Shown here: piece by piece, positions 17,980 to 28,184 of the stretch
How the letters are laid out: each line of letters begins with the position of its first letter
Position numbering within the stretch: the first letter of the stretch is position 1
Assembly (NCBI GenBank): GCA_001873365.1
Contig: MNYZ01000111.1
Span: forward strand, 1 to 64,000
DNA length: 64,000 nt
From: Oscillatoriales cyanobacterium CG2_30_40_61
GTDB lineage: Bacteria; Cyanobacteriota; Cyanobacteriia; Cyanobacteriales; Microcoleaceae
Direction: 5' to 3'
Notes under the pieces: generated by a model
The model's database searches: none
Seen by the model: the letters and a program-made list of their open reading frames with translations, nothing else
Told to the model about the DNA's origin: nothing
Position numbers and translations under genes: made by a program

Positions 17980-18948
17980 ATGACTGATCCGCAAGTGATT
18001 TGTATGGGTGAAATCCTGTTTGATCGGTTATCGAATCAATTAGGAAAACCCTTAGAAACCGTTCAATCTTGGACAGATTACCCCGGAGGTGCTCCGGCAA
18101 ATACGGCTTGTGGATTAGTTAAATTAGGGATTTCTACGGCTTTTATAGGTTGTATTGGGGAGGATAAATCGGGAGATCAATTGGTAGAAGTATTAGCTCA
18201 AACTGGGGTTAATATTACCGGAGTTCAACGGCATTCTAGCGCGCCGACTCGGATTGTTTATGTGGTGAGAGATGAAAAGGGCGATCGCAGTTTTGCTGGA
18301 TTTGGAGAGAGAAAAACCACGGAATTTGCTGATACTTATTTACAATCAGAACAACTTCCAACAGACTTATTTAAAACTGCACAATTCCTGGTTTTAGGAA
18401 CATTAGAATTAGCCTATCACGATAGTAAAAATGCTATTTTAAATGCCATTAAATTAGCCGAAAATTATCAGGTTAAATTATTTATTGATATTAACTGGCG
18501 ACCGATGTTTTGGCAAGATTGCGATCAAGCAATTGAACTGATTTTAAACTTTGTTCAAAATGCCGATTTTTTGAAATTAACCGACGAAGAAGCGGAATTA
18601 TTATTTAATACCATAAATCCAGAAGCGATCGCTAAACAGTTACAAATTCAAGGAGTATTTGTCACCGCCGGAGAACGGGGTTGTGCCTATTATTTAGTGG
18701 GGAATTATGGGAAAATACCCGCATTTTCTGTTACAGTAGAAGATACAACCGGAGCCGGAGACGGTTTTACAGCCGGAATTCTTGATCAATTCTGTAAATT
18801 AGGCATAGAGTCAATTAATCATGCTAAAATAGCTGAAGAAATAGTTAGGTTTGCCAGTGCAGTAGGAGCATTAACTACAACCAAACCTGGCGCTATTGCA
18901 GCCCAACCTACTTTAACAGAAGTGGAGACTTTTTTAAATCCCTTTTGA
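17980..18948 (+). CDS. PfkB family carbohydrate kinase (fructokinase-like)
   Basis: CMGEILFDRLSNQ...YPGGAPANTACGLVKLG...VEDTTGAGDGFTAGIL. Confidence 0.93.
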   Translation: MTDPQVICMGEILFDRLSNQLGKPLETVQSWTDYPGGAPANTACGLVKLGISTAFIGCIGEDKSGDQLVEVLAQTGVNITGVQRHSSAPTRIVYVVRDEKGDRSFAGFGERKTTEFADTYLQSEQLPTDLFKTAQFLVLGTLELAYHDSKNAILNAIKLAENYQVKLFIDINWRPMFWQDCDQAIELILNFVQNADFLKLTDEEAELLFNTINPEAIAKQLQIQGVFVTAGERGCAYYLVGNYGKIPAFSVTVEDTTGAGDGFTAGILDQFCKLGIESINHAKIAEEIVRFASAVGALTTTKPGAIAAQPTLTEVETFLNPF

Positions 18949-19067
18949 TAACAATTATCCCCCCTATTGTTAATCAAAAATAGGGAAAAATCAAGAAAAA
19001 TCTATTTTAGTATGGGGATAGACCCGGATTTTGATTATAATTTTTAATGCCAATTGTAATAAAGCTC

Positions 19068-19469
19068 ATGAAAAAATACATTTCTCGTCTGTTGGCCCTA
19101 GTTCTCGTGGCCGCCATTACTTTAGTCGGATGCAGTGGAAGTCCTTCGGGAATGTTAACGGGCAATTATTCTAAAGATACTTTAGCCGTTGTCGATAGCT
19201 TGAGAACCGCGATTCTGTTACCTGAAGATGCACCCGAGAAGCTAGAAGCTCAAGGTCAAGCCAAGGAGCTCATTAACGAATTTATCGCCCGTTACCGTCG
19301 GGATACGGCGGTGACAACCCTGAGTTCCTTTACCACCATGCGTACAGCCCTCAACGCCTTAGCCGGTCATTATAGCTCCTATCCCAACCGTCCTATCCCA
19401 GATAAGTTAAAAGAACGTTTACAACAGGAATTTAAACAAGTAGAAACCGCCGTTAGTCGGGGAGCGTAA
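19068..19469 (+). CDS. psb27: Photosystem II assembly lipoprotein Psb27
   Basis: MKKYISRLLALVLVAAITLVGCSGSPSGMLTGNYSKDTLAVVDSLRTAILLPEDAPEK; lipobox LVGC. Confidence 0.93.
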   Translation: MKKYISRLLALVLVAAITLVGCSGSPSGMLTGNYSKDTLAVVDSLRTAILLPEDAPEKLEAQGQAKELINEFIARYRRDTAVTTLSSFTTMRTALNALAGHYSSYPNRPIPDKLKERLQQEFKQVETAVSRGA

Positions 19470-19483
19470 TCAGTTATCAGTTG

Positions 19484-19545
19484 TAGGGGCGGGTTGATCG
19501 AAATTTAGGTGATTAACAAAGATTTAAAAGAACCCGCCCGTACCA
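19484..19545. repeat. Palindromic repeat, same family as 28000-28120
   Basis: tgtaggggcgggttgatcgaaatttaggtgattaacaaagatttaaaagaacccgcccgt. Confidence 0.65.
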
Positions 19546-19738
19546 GAAATCAGTTATCAGTTAACAGTGTATAGACGTGCCACGGCGCGCCTATATTATT
19601 GATCATTAATCTGTCTAACAGCTTAATCACCTCAATCACCAATAAACTTGCCCGTACCCATTATTAGTGTGTTTCCCTACTGATTTTATTTGGAACGTGC
19701 TGAATACTTGAAAATGTAGTAAAATCTAATAAAATTTT

Positions 19739-21253
19739 ATGTCAAATTTAATGATTCAGCAACGCCGTTTTTTACGGTTATTATTAAACTTTTCGATAGG
19801 CATTTCCTGGCATCCTTTTTTATTAGTTTCTGTAGCCAATTCTCAAACCATGGCTTTATGCAAATTATCTCCTCAAGCGATCGCCCAAAAAGAAAGTTTA
19901 CGACAAGCCGTATTAACAGGAAATTCCGAAGCCATTAAAGACTATAACACTATTCTAACTCAACACGCACAACAAGTCAATCAATGTCGTCAACAAATTA
20001 ATCCTAAAAATCAAGCCATTTGGTTAAGATTATATCCCTGTGATATCAGAGCAGGAGAAATTGATCGGATTTTAGATAATATTATTAATAGAGGCTATAA
20101 CAAAGTTTATTTAGAAGTATTTTATGATGGTCAAGTATTATTACCCTCTGGGAAAAATCCCACCGCCTGGCCAGCAGCTATGCGCACGCCGGGAACAGAA
20201 AACCAAGATTTATTAGCAGAAACTATCCAAAAAGGTAGACAACGAGGTTTAAAAGTCTATGCTTGGATGTTTATGTTAAATTATGGCTATACTTACACAT
20301 TAAAACCCGATAAAACATCAGTTTTAGCCATAAATGGGAAAGGAGAAACCACCACGACGGCAGTAGTAGACCAAACCAAAATAGACGAATATGGGGAAAG
20401 TTTTGTTAATCAAGGGTTTATCGACCCCTATCATCCCATCGCCAGACAAGATTATTTAACCTTATTAAATGCCATCTTACAACGTCATCCAAACGGAATT
20501 TTATTTGACTACGTTCGTTATCCCAAAGGGTTAGGAGCAGATTCGGTTGCCTCCAAAGTCAAAGACCTATGGATTTATGGAGAATATTCTCAACAGGCAT
20601 TTTTAAATCGAGCCAGTAGTCAGAAAGGACGAGACTTGATGCAGCAATTTTTACAGAAAGGATTTATTACCGAAATTGATGTTAAAACAGTCAATGAAAA
20701 GTATCCTGATGAAAAGGATAAACCCTATTGGCCCGATGAAAAAGAGTGGAAAACCTTAGCTTCTATTCCCAAGATGGGAGAAACCTTACAACTACAATTA
20801 TGGCGTCTGAGTGTTGCCCATGCTAGACAAGGAGTTTTAGATTTTTTAGCCCTAGTAAGTCAACCCGTACAAAGCCAAGGAATTCCAGCCGGGGCGGTAT
20901 TTTTTCCCGAAGGAAATCGCACTATAGGACAGATGGGATTTGACTCCCGAATGCAGCCCTGGGATCAATTTTCGCCATCAATTGAATGGCATCCCATGTC
21001 CTATGCTGTCTGTGGTCAAGTCAACTGTATTACGGCTCAAGTGCAGCAAGTTGTAACTCAAGCTCCCCCAGGAACTCAAGTTATCCCAGCTTTGGCAGGA
21101 GACTGGGGAAAATCAATTAAAAATCGCCCTTCTTTACAACAGCAAATGGCTGATATTTACGCCACAATTCCTCAAATTAATGCCTTTAGTCATTATGGTT
21201 ATGACTGGCAAGATTCTGAAGAAACTAGGCAAAGAAAATTTTGTAAACAATAA
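19739..21253 (+). CDS. Glycoside hydrolase family 10-like (TIM-barrel) putative secreted protein
   Basis: IWLRLYPCDIRAGEIDRILDNIINRGYNKVYLEVFYDG...GLKVYAWMFMLNYGY...HPNGILFDYVRYPKG. Confidence 0.7.
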   Translation: MSNLMIQQRRFLRLLLNFSIGISWHPFLLVSVANSQTMALCKLSPQAIAQKESLRQAVLTGNSEAIKDYNTILTQHAQQVNQCRQQINPKNQAIWLRLYPCDIRAGEIDRILDNIINRGYNKVYLEVFYDGQVLLPSGKNPTAWPAAMRTPGTENQDLLAETIQKGRQRGLKVYAWMFMLNYGYTYTLKPDKTSVLAINGKGETTTTAVVDQTKIDEYGESFVNQGFIDPYHPIARQDYLTLLNAILQRHPNGILFDYVRYPKGLGADSVASKVKDLWIYGEYSQQAFLNRASSQKGRDLMQQFLQKGFITEIDVKTVNEKYPDEKDKPYWPDEKEWKTLASIPKMGETLQLQLWRLSVAHARQGVLDFLALVSQPVQSQGIPAGAVFFPEGNRTIGQMGFDSRMQPWDQFSPSIEWHPMSYAVCGQVNCITAQVQQVVTQAPPGTQVIPALAGDWGKSIKNRPSLQQQMADIYATIPQINAFSHYGYDWQDSEETRQRKFCKQ

Positions 21254-21334
21254 TCAATCCTATCGGGTTAACCTAGATATGGTTCAGATTTGATCAATAA
21301 CGCTATAATTGTTTTATCAATTGGAGTTAGTTTT

Positions 21335-22192
21335 ATGAAAAGTGCCGAACCTCAAGCTGGGTTAACCAGTATTGTTTTGGGAATTGCCTTAGCCGTATTA
21401 GCATTAATTTCGGTCAATTCTTTTGTGATTATTAACCCAGGTCAAGCGGGGGTATTGAGTATTTTAGGAAAAGCTCAAGATGGAGTATTATTAGAAGGAA
21501 TCCACTTTAAACCCCCCCTGGTTTCTGCGGTTGATATTTATGATTTGACCGTCCAAAAATTTGAAGTTCCGGCTCAAAGTTCTACCAAAGATTTACAACA
21601 ATTATCGGCGAGTTTTGCCATTAACTTTAGGCTTGACCCGATACAAGTAGTCAGAATTAGACGAGAACAGGGAACATTACAAAATGTTGTTTCTAAAGTG
21701 GTAGCTCCCCAAACTCAAGAATGTTTTAAAATTGCGGCGGCTAAACGAACCATTGAAGAAGCAATTACTCAAAGAGAATTATTAAAATCAGATTTTGATC
21801 AAGCCTTGAATGAACGATTAGATAAATATGGAATTATTGTCTTAGATACCAGTGTAGTTGATTTGTCATTTTCTCCTGAATTTGCTAAGGCAGTTGAAGA
21901 AAAACAAATTGCTGAACAAAGATCAAAACGGGCGGTTTATATTGCCCAGGAAGCCGAACAACAAGCCCAAGCTGATATTAACCGAGCCAAAGGAACAGCC
22001 GAAGCCCAACGTTTATTAGCAGAAACTTTGAAAGCAACCGGAGGGGAATTAGTCTTACAAAAAGAAGCGATTGAAGCTTGGAAACAGGGCGGCTCGGAAA
22101 TGCCAAAAGTGTTAATTATGAATGGGGATAATAAAAGTATGATTCCCTTCTTATTTAATTTAGGAAATCTGGCAGAAATGAGTTATGAATAA
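21335..22192 (+). CDS. SPFH/prohibitin-like membrane protein
   Basis: FVIINPGQAGVLSILGKAQDGVLLEGIHFKPPLVSAVDIYDLTVQKFEV...EAEQQAQADINRAKGTAEAQRLLAETLKATGG. Confidence 0.92.
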   Translation: MKSAEPQAGLTSIVLGIALAVLALISVNSFVIINPGQAGVLSILGKAQDGVLLEGIHFKPPLVSAVDIYDLTVQKFEVPAQSSTKDLQQLSASFAINFRLDPIQVVRIRREQGTLQNVVSKVVAPQTQECFKIAAAKRTIEEAITQRELLKSDFDQALNERLDKYGIIVLDTSVVDLSFSPEFAKAVEEKQIAEQRSKRAVYIAQEAEQQAQADINRAKGTAEAQRLLAETLKATGGELVLQKEAIEAWKQGGSEMPKVLIMNGDNKSMIPFLFNLGNLAEMSYE

Positions 22193-22201
22193 CCGTTAGG
22201 G

Positions 22202-22576
22202 TTAAGACTCTTGTGAGGGTTGATATTCCCAAATTTTGTTTTTTTGGATTATCCATAATTTACCTTCTAATTCTGCTTCCTCTAACCCACTAATTAGGGT
22301 ATCAATTGCTTCATCTAAATCCTGCGGAGTAGACGGAGAAGGTAAACAGACAACCACAATTCCTGAATAATTAGAGGGTTTATAGCGGAAGGAATTGCTA
22401 AACCCTCTATCCAAAGTAATTAAACATCTTCCCTCACGATGGCAAATTTTAATTAAACTGAAATCGTCGGTTGAACTCAGATTTTGACTTCTGACAGTTT
22501 CAACATCATGACCTGCTAAACGTAAGCGTGCTACAACACGAATATTACCTAAGTTTTCATCAAGTTTGATTTTCAT
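22202..22576 (-). CDS. DUF5615 PIN-like protein (putative toxin)
   Basis: KIKLDENLGNIRVVARLRLAGHDVETVRSQNLSSTDDFSLIKICHREGRCLITLDRGF. Confidence 0.85.
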   Translation of the reverse strand: MKIKLDENLGNIRVVARLRLAGHDVETVRSQNLSSTDDFSLIKICHREGRCLITLDRGFSNSFRYKPSNYSGIVVVCLPSPSTPQDLDEAIDTLISGLEEAELEGKLWIIQKNKIWEYQPSQES

Positions 22577-22587
22577 TTTATGACTAA

Positions 22588-22830
22588 TTAGCGAGATATG
22601 ACCGGAATTTCTATATAAAAATTACGCGACATTTCAGCACCATAAGCAATACAAGCTAGAATATCTTCTCGTTCTATTCCAGGGTATTCTTCTAAAAGGT
22701 ATTCAATGGTGACTCCACTGGCTAAAAAATCTAAGATTAGAGACACCCAAATGCGATGACCCCGAATGCAGGGTTTACCAAAACAAATATTAGGGTCAAT
22801 AGAAATTCGAGACAGTAAATCTGCTGGCAT
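22588..22830 (-). CDS. DUF433 protein (putative antitoxin)
   Basis: RISIDPNICFGKPCIRGHRIWVSLILDFLASGVTIEYLLEEYPGIEREDILACIAYGAEM. Confidence 0.9.
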   Translation of the reverse strand: MPADLLSRISIDPNICFGKPCIRGHRIWVSLILDFLASGVTIEYLLEEYPGIEREDILACIAYGAEMSRNFYIEIPVISR

Positions 22831-22946
22831 TATACTTTACCTATTGTCATCGGTGTAAGATCGACTATTTCATAGTATAATTATACTGGATTCCTGTGAA
22901 TTAATTGCTTCGCCTACGATTATCTATTTTTAATCTCTTAACGCTT

Positions 22947-24887
22947 ATGTCTATTTTTACCTTACAATCTGTTAAAAAAGAATTTGGAACTAAAGAAATT
23001 CTCCGAGATGCTAACTTTAGTTTAGATGCGGCGGATAAAGTCGGTTTAATTGGAACCAATGGCTCAGGAAAATCAACTTTATTAAAGATGATTGCCGGAC
23101 AAGAATCTATTGATGCAGGGCAACTGTGGGTTAATCCCAGGGCAAAAGTTATCTATTTACCCCAACAACCTAATTTAGATGAAAACCTGACGGTTTTAGA
23201 GCAAATTTTTGCCGATAGTGGCGAACAAATGCACCTAATTCAAGCCTATGAAGACCTATCTCATAAATTAGCAAAACATCCCGAAGATTCCCAACTTTTA
23301 ACCCAATTTTCCCAAGTCATGCAACGCATGGATGCCACTAATGCTTGGGAACTAGAAAACACAGCTAAAATTATTTTAACTAAATTAGGAATAGAAGATT
23401 TTGACACTCCGATTCGCCAGTTATCCGGGGGATATCGCAAACGCATTGCTTTAGCAACGGCATTATTAGTAGAACCGGATGTTTTATTAATGGATGAACC
23501 TACAAACCATTTAGATGCGGCTTCGGTAGAATGGTTACAGGATTATTTGAAAAATTATCGCGGTGCTCTATTATTAATTACCCACGACCGCTACTTTTTA
23601 GACCAAGTAACTAATCGGATTTTAGAATTAGACCGGGGGGATTTATTTACCCATGCTGGAAATTATTCTTATTTTTTAGAAAAGAAAGCCGAAGCCGAGG
23701 ATGTTGCTGTTAGTCAACAACGCAAACATCGGGGGGTTTTACGTCGGGAATTAGAGTGGTTAAGACGGGGGCCAAAGGCTAGAAGTACCAAACAAAAAGC
23801 CCGGATTCAAAGGGTGGAAGGGCTGCAAGACATGGAGTTTAAACAAGTCCAGGGGAAAGTGGAAATTTCTACCCCCGGTCGTCGTATTGGTAAAAAAGTT
23901 ATTGAATTAAATCATGTTTCTAAATCCTATGATAATCGCCCTCTAATTCAAGATTTTACCTATAGTTTTAATCCCGATGACCGTTTAGGAATTATTGGCG
24001 GAAATGGGGTCGGAAAATCAACTTTATTGGATATAATTACAGGTAAAATCCAACCGGATGAGGGCATAGTAGAAATTGGGTCAACTATTCATATCGGTTA
24101 TTTTGACCAACATTCAGAGGATTTGTTGGCGGCGATGAATGAAAATCAACGGGTGATTGATTACTTAAAAGAAGTCGCAGAATATGTAAAAACCGCCGAT
24201 GGAACTCAGATTACAGCATCGCAAATGTTGGAACGGTTTTTGTTTCCGCCCAATCAACAATATTCTCCCTTAAACAAACTTTCCGGGGGGGAAAAACGAC
24301 GGCTGTTTTTATTACGGGTGTTAATGAGTGCGCCCAATGTGTTGATTTTAGATGAACCAACAAATGATTTAGATGTCCAAACATTATCGGTTTTAGAAGA
24401 TTATTTAGAGGATTTTAATGGTTGTGTAATTGTGGTTTCCCACGACCGCTATTTTTTAGACCGGACAGTAGAAAAAATTTTTGCTTTTGAAGCTGGGGGA
24501 ATTTTACGACAATATCCGGGGAATTATTCGGTTTATTTAGATTATAAAAAAGCCGAGGAATTAGAGTTAAGCCGTCAAGAAGTAAAAGTAGAAGAAAAAA
24601 CCCTATCTGCGGGTACAGATTCCGAAAAGTCTCAACGGTATTCTTGGGATAAAAGCGGACAACGGAAATTATCTTCTAAGGAAAAGCGAGAATATGAAAA
24701 GTTAGAGACAAAAATTGCTGAACTAGAAGGAAAAAAAGCCCAATTAGAACAGAAATTATATTATGCACCTCCGGGGGCGGTTTCTAACGTTCAAGACTTG
24801 CATCAACAGGTGGAAAATATTATCCTAGAAATTGATAATGCCACAGAAAGATGGTTGGAATTAGCGGAAATTGCGACTTCTAACTAA
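22947..24887 (+). CDS. ABC-F family ATP-binding protein
   Basis: Two ABC domains (GTNGSGKSTLLKMI, GGNGVGKSTLLDII), LSGGYRKRIALA and LSGGEKRRLFLL, C-terminal coiled coil. Confidence 0.93.
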   Translation: MSIFTLQSVKKEFGTKEILRDANFSLDAADKVGLIGTNGSGKSTLLKMIAGQESIDAGQLWVNPRAKVIYLPQQPNLDENLTVLEQIFADSGEQMHLIQAYEDLSHKLAKHPEDSQLLTQFSQVMQRMDATNAWELENTAKIILTKLGIEDFDTPIRQLSGGYRKRIALATALLVEPDVLLMDEPTNHLDAASVEWLQDYLKNYRGALLLITHDRYFLDQVTNRILELDRGDLFTHAGNYSYFLEKKAEAEDVAVSQQRKHRGVLRRELEWLRRGPKARSTKQKARIQRVEGLQDMEFKQVQGKVEISTPGRRIGKKVIELNHVSKSYDNRPLIQDFTYSFNPDDRLGIIGGNGVGKSTLLDIITGKIQPDEGIVEIGSTIHIGYFDQHSEDLLAAMNENQRVIDYLKEVAEYVKTADGTQITASQMLERFLFPPNQQYSPLNKLSGGEKRRLFLLRVLMSAPNVLILDEPTNDLDVQTLSVLEDYLEDFNGCVIVVSHDRYFLDRTVEKIFAFEAGGILRQYPGNYSVYLDYKKAEELELSRQEVKVEEKTLSAGTDSEKSQRYSWDKSGQRKLSSKEKREYEKLETKIAELEGKKAQLEQKLYYAPPGAVSNVQDLHQQVENIILEIDNATERWLELAEIATSN

Positions 24888-25896
24888 TCATATCAGGAGG
24901 AATTTCAACCGAACGCAAAAACGCCGCACTTTCTTCTGGTAAAGCGGTATTAATATACATTCCACTCCCGAGTTCAAATCCGGCGGATAAAGAAACCCTA
25001 GGAATTAAAGCAATATACCAATGGGAATAATCGGTGCGTTGTTCGGCGGTGGGAATCGAACGAATAGTATAATTATAATCGGGATTATTTAACCCATAGT
25101 AAAGTTTAGCTAGAACATTTTTTAAGGTTTTAGCTAAATCCAAGATTTCCCCATCGGTAATTTCATCAAAAGAGGAACTATGACGACGGGGAAAAATCCA
25201 AGTATGGAAAGGAGAAAGGGCGGCATAGGGAATAAAAGCAACGAAATGTTCACTGGTAAAAACAATCCGTTCTTGGGCTTGTAATTCCTCCTCTAAGGTG
25301 CGACAAAAAATACATTCTCCAGTATCATCATAATGGCGAATCGCTTCTCTAGCGCGGTCACGCCATTGATAGGGAACAATCGGAATTGCGGCAATTTGGG
25401 AGTGAGGATGTTCTAAAGAAGTTCCCGCCCCTTGACCATGATTTTTAAAGATAATAATAGTTTCTACCCGAACATCTTGGCGAATTTCAATATAACGTTG
25501 GCGATAAACTCGAATAATATTCACCAAATCTTGTATTTCCATTAGCGCCATTGTTAAATCATGGCGAGGATGTTCAATCACTACTTCATGAAACCCAAAC
25601 CCTGATAAAGAGTGAAAAATGCCATCGGTTTCTCGGACTCTTTCGCCTTCAGGAGATAAAGCAGGATACTTATTAGAAACAACCCGAACTTGCCAGTTTA
25701 AATCATCCGATAACCGCAATATTTCTCGACTTCCTGTTAACAATTCATTCCCTGGACAAAAGGGACAATTAGAACGATATTCAGGAGTAGGAATTAGTTG
25801 GGTTTCAGTTTTAGTAAATTCATCGGGTCGTTTTGCCCTTTCAGTGGCAATAATCACCCAATCTCTGGTAATTAGATTCTGTCTGAGTTCAGTCAT
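24880..25896 (-). CDS. galT: Galactose-1-phosphate uridylyltransferase
   Basis: CPFCPGNE; FKNHGQGAGTSLEHPHSQIAAIPIVP; FIPYAALSPFHTWIFPRRH. Confidence 0.92.
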   Translation of the reverse strand: MTELRQNLITRDWVIIATERAKRPDEFTKTETQLIPTPEYRSNCPFCPGNELLTGSREILRLSDDLNWQVRVVSNKYPALSPEGERVRETDGIFHSLSGFGFHEVVIEHPRHDLTMALMEIQDLVNIIRVYRQRYIEIRQDVRVETIIIFKNHGQGAGTSLEHPHSQIAAIPIVPYQWRDRAREAIRHYDDTGECIFCRTLEEELQAQERIVFTSEHFVAFIPYAALSPFHTWIFPRRHSSSFDEITDGEILDLAKTLKNVLAKLYYGLNNPDYNYTIRSIPTAEQRTDYSHWYIALIPRVSLSAGFELGSGMYINTALPEESAAFLRSVEIPPDMIS

Positions 25897-25902
25897 ATAG
25901 GA

Positions 25903-25948
25903 GGGAACAGGGAACAGGGAACAGGGAATAGGGAACAGGAAATAGGGA
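25903..25948. repeat. Heptanucleotide repeat (AGGGAAC/AGGGAAT), reverse complement of the 31.0 kb STRR
   Basis: gggaacagggaacagggaatagggaacaggaaataggga. Confidence 0.8.
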
Positions 25949-26043
25949 AGATTGGAGGAAAAGGTTTCAATCAGTATTTGTCCTAACCGCGCCAGCGCAT
26001 TTGCTATTTTACGGCGAATATTATAGTAACAAAAAATAATTAA

Positions 26044-27087
26044 TTATTTTTTGTTACTGTTTAAACCTCTTTTTGTTCCTAGATAAACGGCAAAACTTCC
26101 TAACCAATGACTGCCGCCATAGAAATTACCAGATACAGGATTTAACCCGACTTGGTGATGAAGATTTGCTACGGTTTTTAAAGCGGGTATGCGGGTATCT
26201 GTTGGTAATAAACCAGCGATTATCCCTTCTAACATCCACGCCCGACTTAAGTTTAACCCATCAAAATGAGATTGTCCGTAATCTTCAGGATTATTAATAA
26301 TCATCGGATAAAACCAATCGGTTTCCAACTTTTGGGGAAGTTCTGGTAAAAAAATAGTTAACCATTCTCCAAATTCAGAAGCGGGGAGAACTCGGCGCAT
26401 TAAATCCGCTTCTGCTAAACAAGGAGAGAGAAAATCATCACCTAATGGTTCACAATGGAGAGAATAATTATAATCATGGTAATATAATTTTTGGATTTTA
26501 TATTCAACTTCTTCTAATAATTGTTGATGCTGGGTAAGGGTTGCCCAATCCCAAATTAATCCCAATGAAAAAGCCGTTTGATTATGTAATCCGGTGCGGT
26601 TGGCATAGGATAAATTTAATAACCATTTATGAATATTATTAATAACAACAGTTTCTAAAGGTTGTAAATATTCTAATAATAGTTGACCCTGTTTGTCCTC
26701 CCATTCAGTCAATTCTGCCATTAATTGTAAAAACCAAGCTAACCCATAGGGACATTCAAATCGGGGCTGAGATTGTAAAAAATTAGCCTCGATTTTAATA
26801 TGCTCTGGGGTAATATTTTGAGTTAAAATATCTCTAGCAGAAGACACAAAATCCCCATCGGGAAAATATCTAATTAACCGAGTTAACATCCAATGGTTAT
26901 GCACCGCCGAATGCCAATCTAAACAGCCATAAAACGCCGGATTAAGTTGTCGATGGGGAATCAAATCCTGGGAACTTTCTAACCAATAATATTGCACATG
27001 AGGATACTCTTGTACAACACATTGTAAGCCAAATTGAGCAAATCGACTGGCTAATTTTACCGCAAATATTTCTGATTCTAAAGTCAC
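26044..27087 (-). CDS. DUF2891 family protein
   Basis: NPAFYGCLDWHSAVHNHWMLTRLIRYFP...RTGLHNQTAFSLGLIWDWA...FLSPCLAEADLMRRVL...HFDGLNLSRAWMLEGI. Confidence 0.85.
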   Translation of the reverse strand: MTLESEIFAVKLASRFAQFGLQCVVQEYPHVQYYWLESSQDLIPHRQLNPAFYGCLDWHSAVHNHWMLTRLIRYFPDGDFVSSARDILTQNITPEHIKIEANFLQSQPRFECPYGLAWFLQLMAELTEWEDKQGQLLLEYLQPLETVVINNIHKWLLNLSYANRTGLHNQTAFSLGLIWDWATLTQHQQLLEEVEYKIQKLYYHDYNYSLHCEPLGDDFLSPCLAEADLMRRVLPASEFGEWLTIFLPELPQKLETDWFYPMIINNPEDYGQSHFDGLNLSRAWMLEGIIAGLLPTDTRIPALKTVANLHHQVGLNPVSGNFYGGSHWLGSFAVYLGTKRGLNSNKK

Positions 27088-27111
27088 GATTTTTCAGGTT
27101 AATTTATGTAG

Positions 27112-27205
27112 GACTTACGCAGGTCGCCCGATAAACCGGGTTTTTTAGATAATATCTGGGTCACAACCAAGTATTTTCCTAAAAAAACCCGGTTTCTTTG
27201 GTTAT
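27112..27205. repeat. Palindromic repeat with AAACCCGGTTT arms
   Basis: taggacttacgcaggtcgcccgataaaccgggttttttag...ctaaaaaaacccggtttctttgg. Confidence 0.65.
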
Positions 27206-27291
27206 GTTAAAATAAAACCACCAGGTTATGATACCGTTTATTGTTGCGCTCGTTATTGGGCTTGAGCGCACTCCTAACAAATAAATCAGGA

Positions 27292-27957
27292 TTATTTAGG
27301 ACTAACTGAAGGAGTAGGAGTAGGTTGAGGTGTAGGAGGTGTTTGAGGTGTTTGAGGAATTTCCGGGGGAAGTTTCCACTCCTCCAGGGGACGATTAATA
27401 GTAGATAAAATATCTTTAGAAATCACTAAAATACTGACTTCTTTTCCAGAAGATTTAGGGGAATCAATTTGAGCATATAAAGAATCTCCGCGAAAATCAT
27501 TTTTCCCTAAACTTAATTTATGAATAGTATTATTTTTAAGTTTAATTTCTATTTTATCCTTTACGGTATCTAACCCATAATCCTTAATTTTTTCAGAAGA
27601 AATCGTTAACTTCTGAATCCCTGAGTTAACATCAGAGGGATTACTCTGATTTTTAAACAATTCCCTGAGCAAATAATCTACTGAAGCAGGATTAGCCAAA
27701 AATTGTATCGGTGCGGTGATTTTCCAAGGAGATTTTTTTAATTCATCGGCGTTAGTTACCCGCTCCATGGTAACTGTTTGTTGGGGAGTTGTCAGGGTAA
27801 AAGATTGAATCTCATCCTTGGGAAAAGAAAAAATTTGTTGTTGTTTAGCTTGAATTTCTTGCTGTTGTGTTTTCTCCTGAATTTCAAACAGATAAACAGC
27901 CCCAGTCAAACCCAATGCTAAACCCATTAAAATTAATGTTGAACGTTGAAATTTCAT
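27292..27957 (-). CDS. DUF4340-like membrane-anchored protein
   Basis: N-terminal TM, FSFPKDEIQSFTLTTPQQTVTMERV...WKITAPIQFLANPASVDYLLREL. Confidence 0.75.
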   Translation of the reverse strand: MKFQRSTLILMGLALGLTGAVYLFEIQEKTQQQEIQAKQQQIFSFPKDEIQSFTLTTPQQTVTMERVTNADELKKSPWKITAPIQFLANPASVDYLLRELFKNQSNPSDVNSGIQKLTISSEKIKDYGLDTVKDKIEIKLKNNTIHKLSLGKNDFRGDSLYAQIDSPKSSGKEVSILVISKDILSTINRPLEEWKLPPEIPQTPQTPPTPQPTPTPSVSPK

Positions 27958-27999
27958 CAGTAATCAGTCATCAATAATCAGTTACCATTCATCAGTTTT

Positions 28000-28122
28000 A
28001 GGGGCAGGTTTATCGAGATTTAAGTAATTAATAAAAATCTCAAATAACCCGCCCATTATCAGTTTTAGGGGCGGGTTTATCGAGATTTAAGTGATTAATA
28101 AAAATCTCAAATAACCCGCCAT
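28000..28122. repeat. Two tandem copies of a palindromic repeat
   Basis: ttaggggc(a/g)ggtttatcgagatttaagt(a/g)attaataaaaatctcaaataacccgcc occurs twice; arms are complementary. Confidence 0.85.
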
Positions 28123-28184
28123 TACCAGTTACCAGAAATATTAACTCTTACACTGATAACTGATAACTGTTTACTGATAACTGA

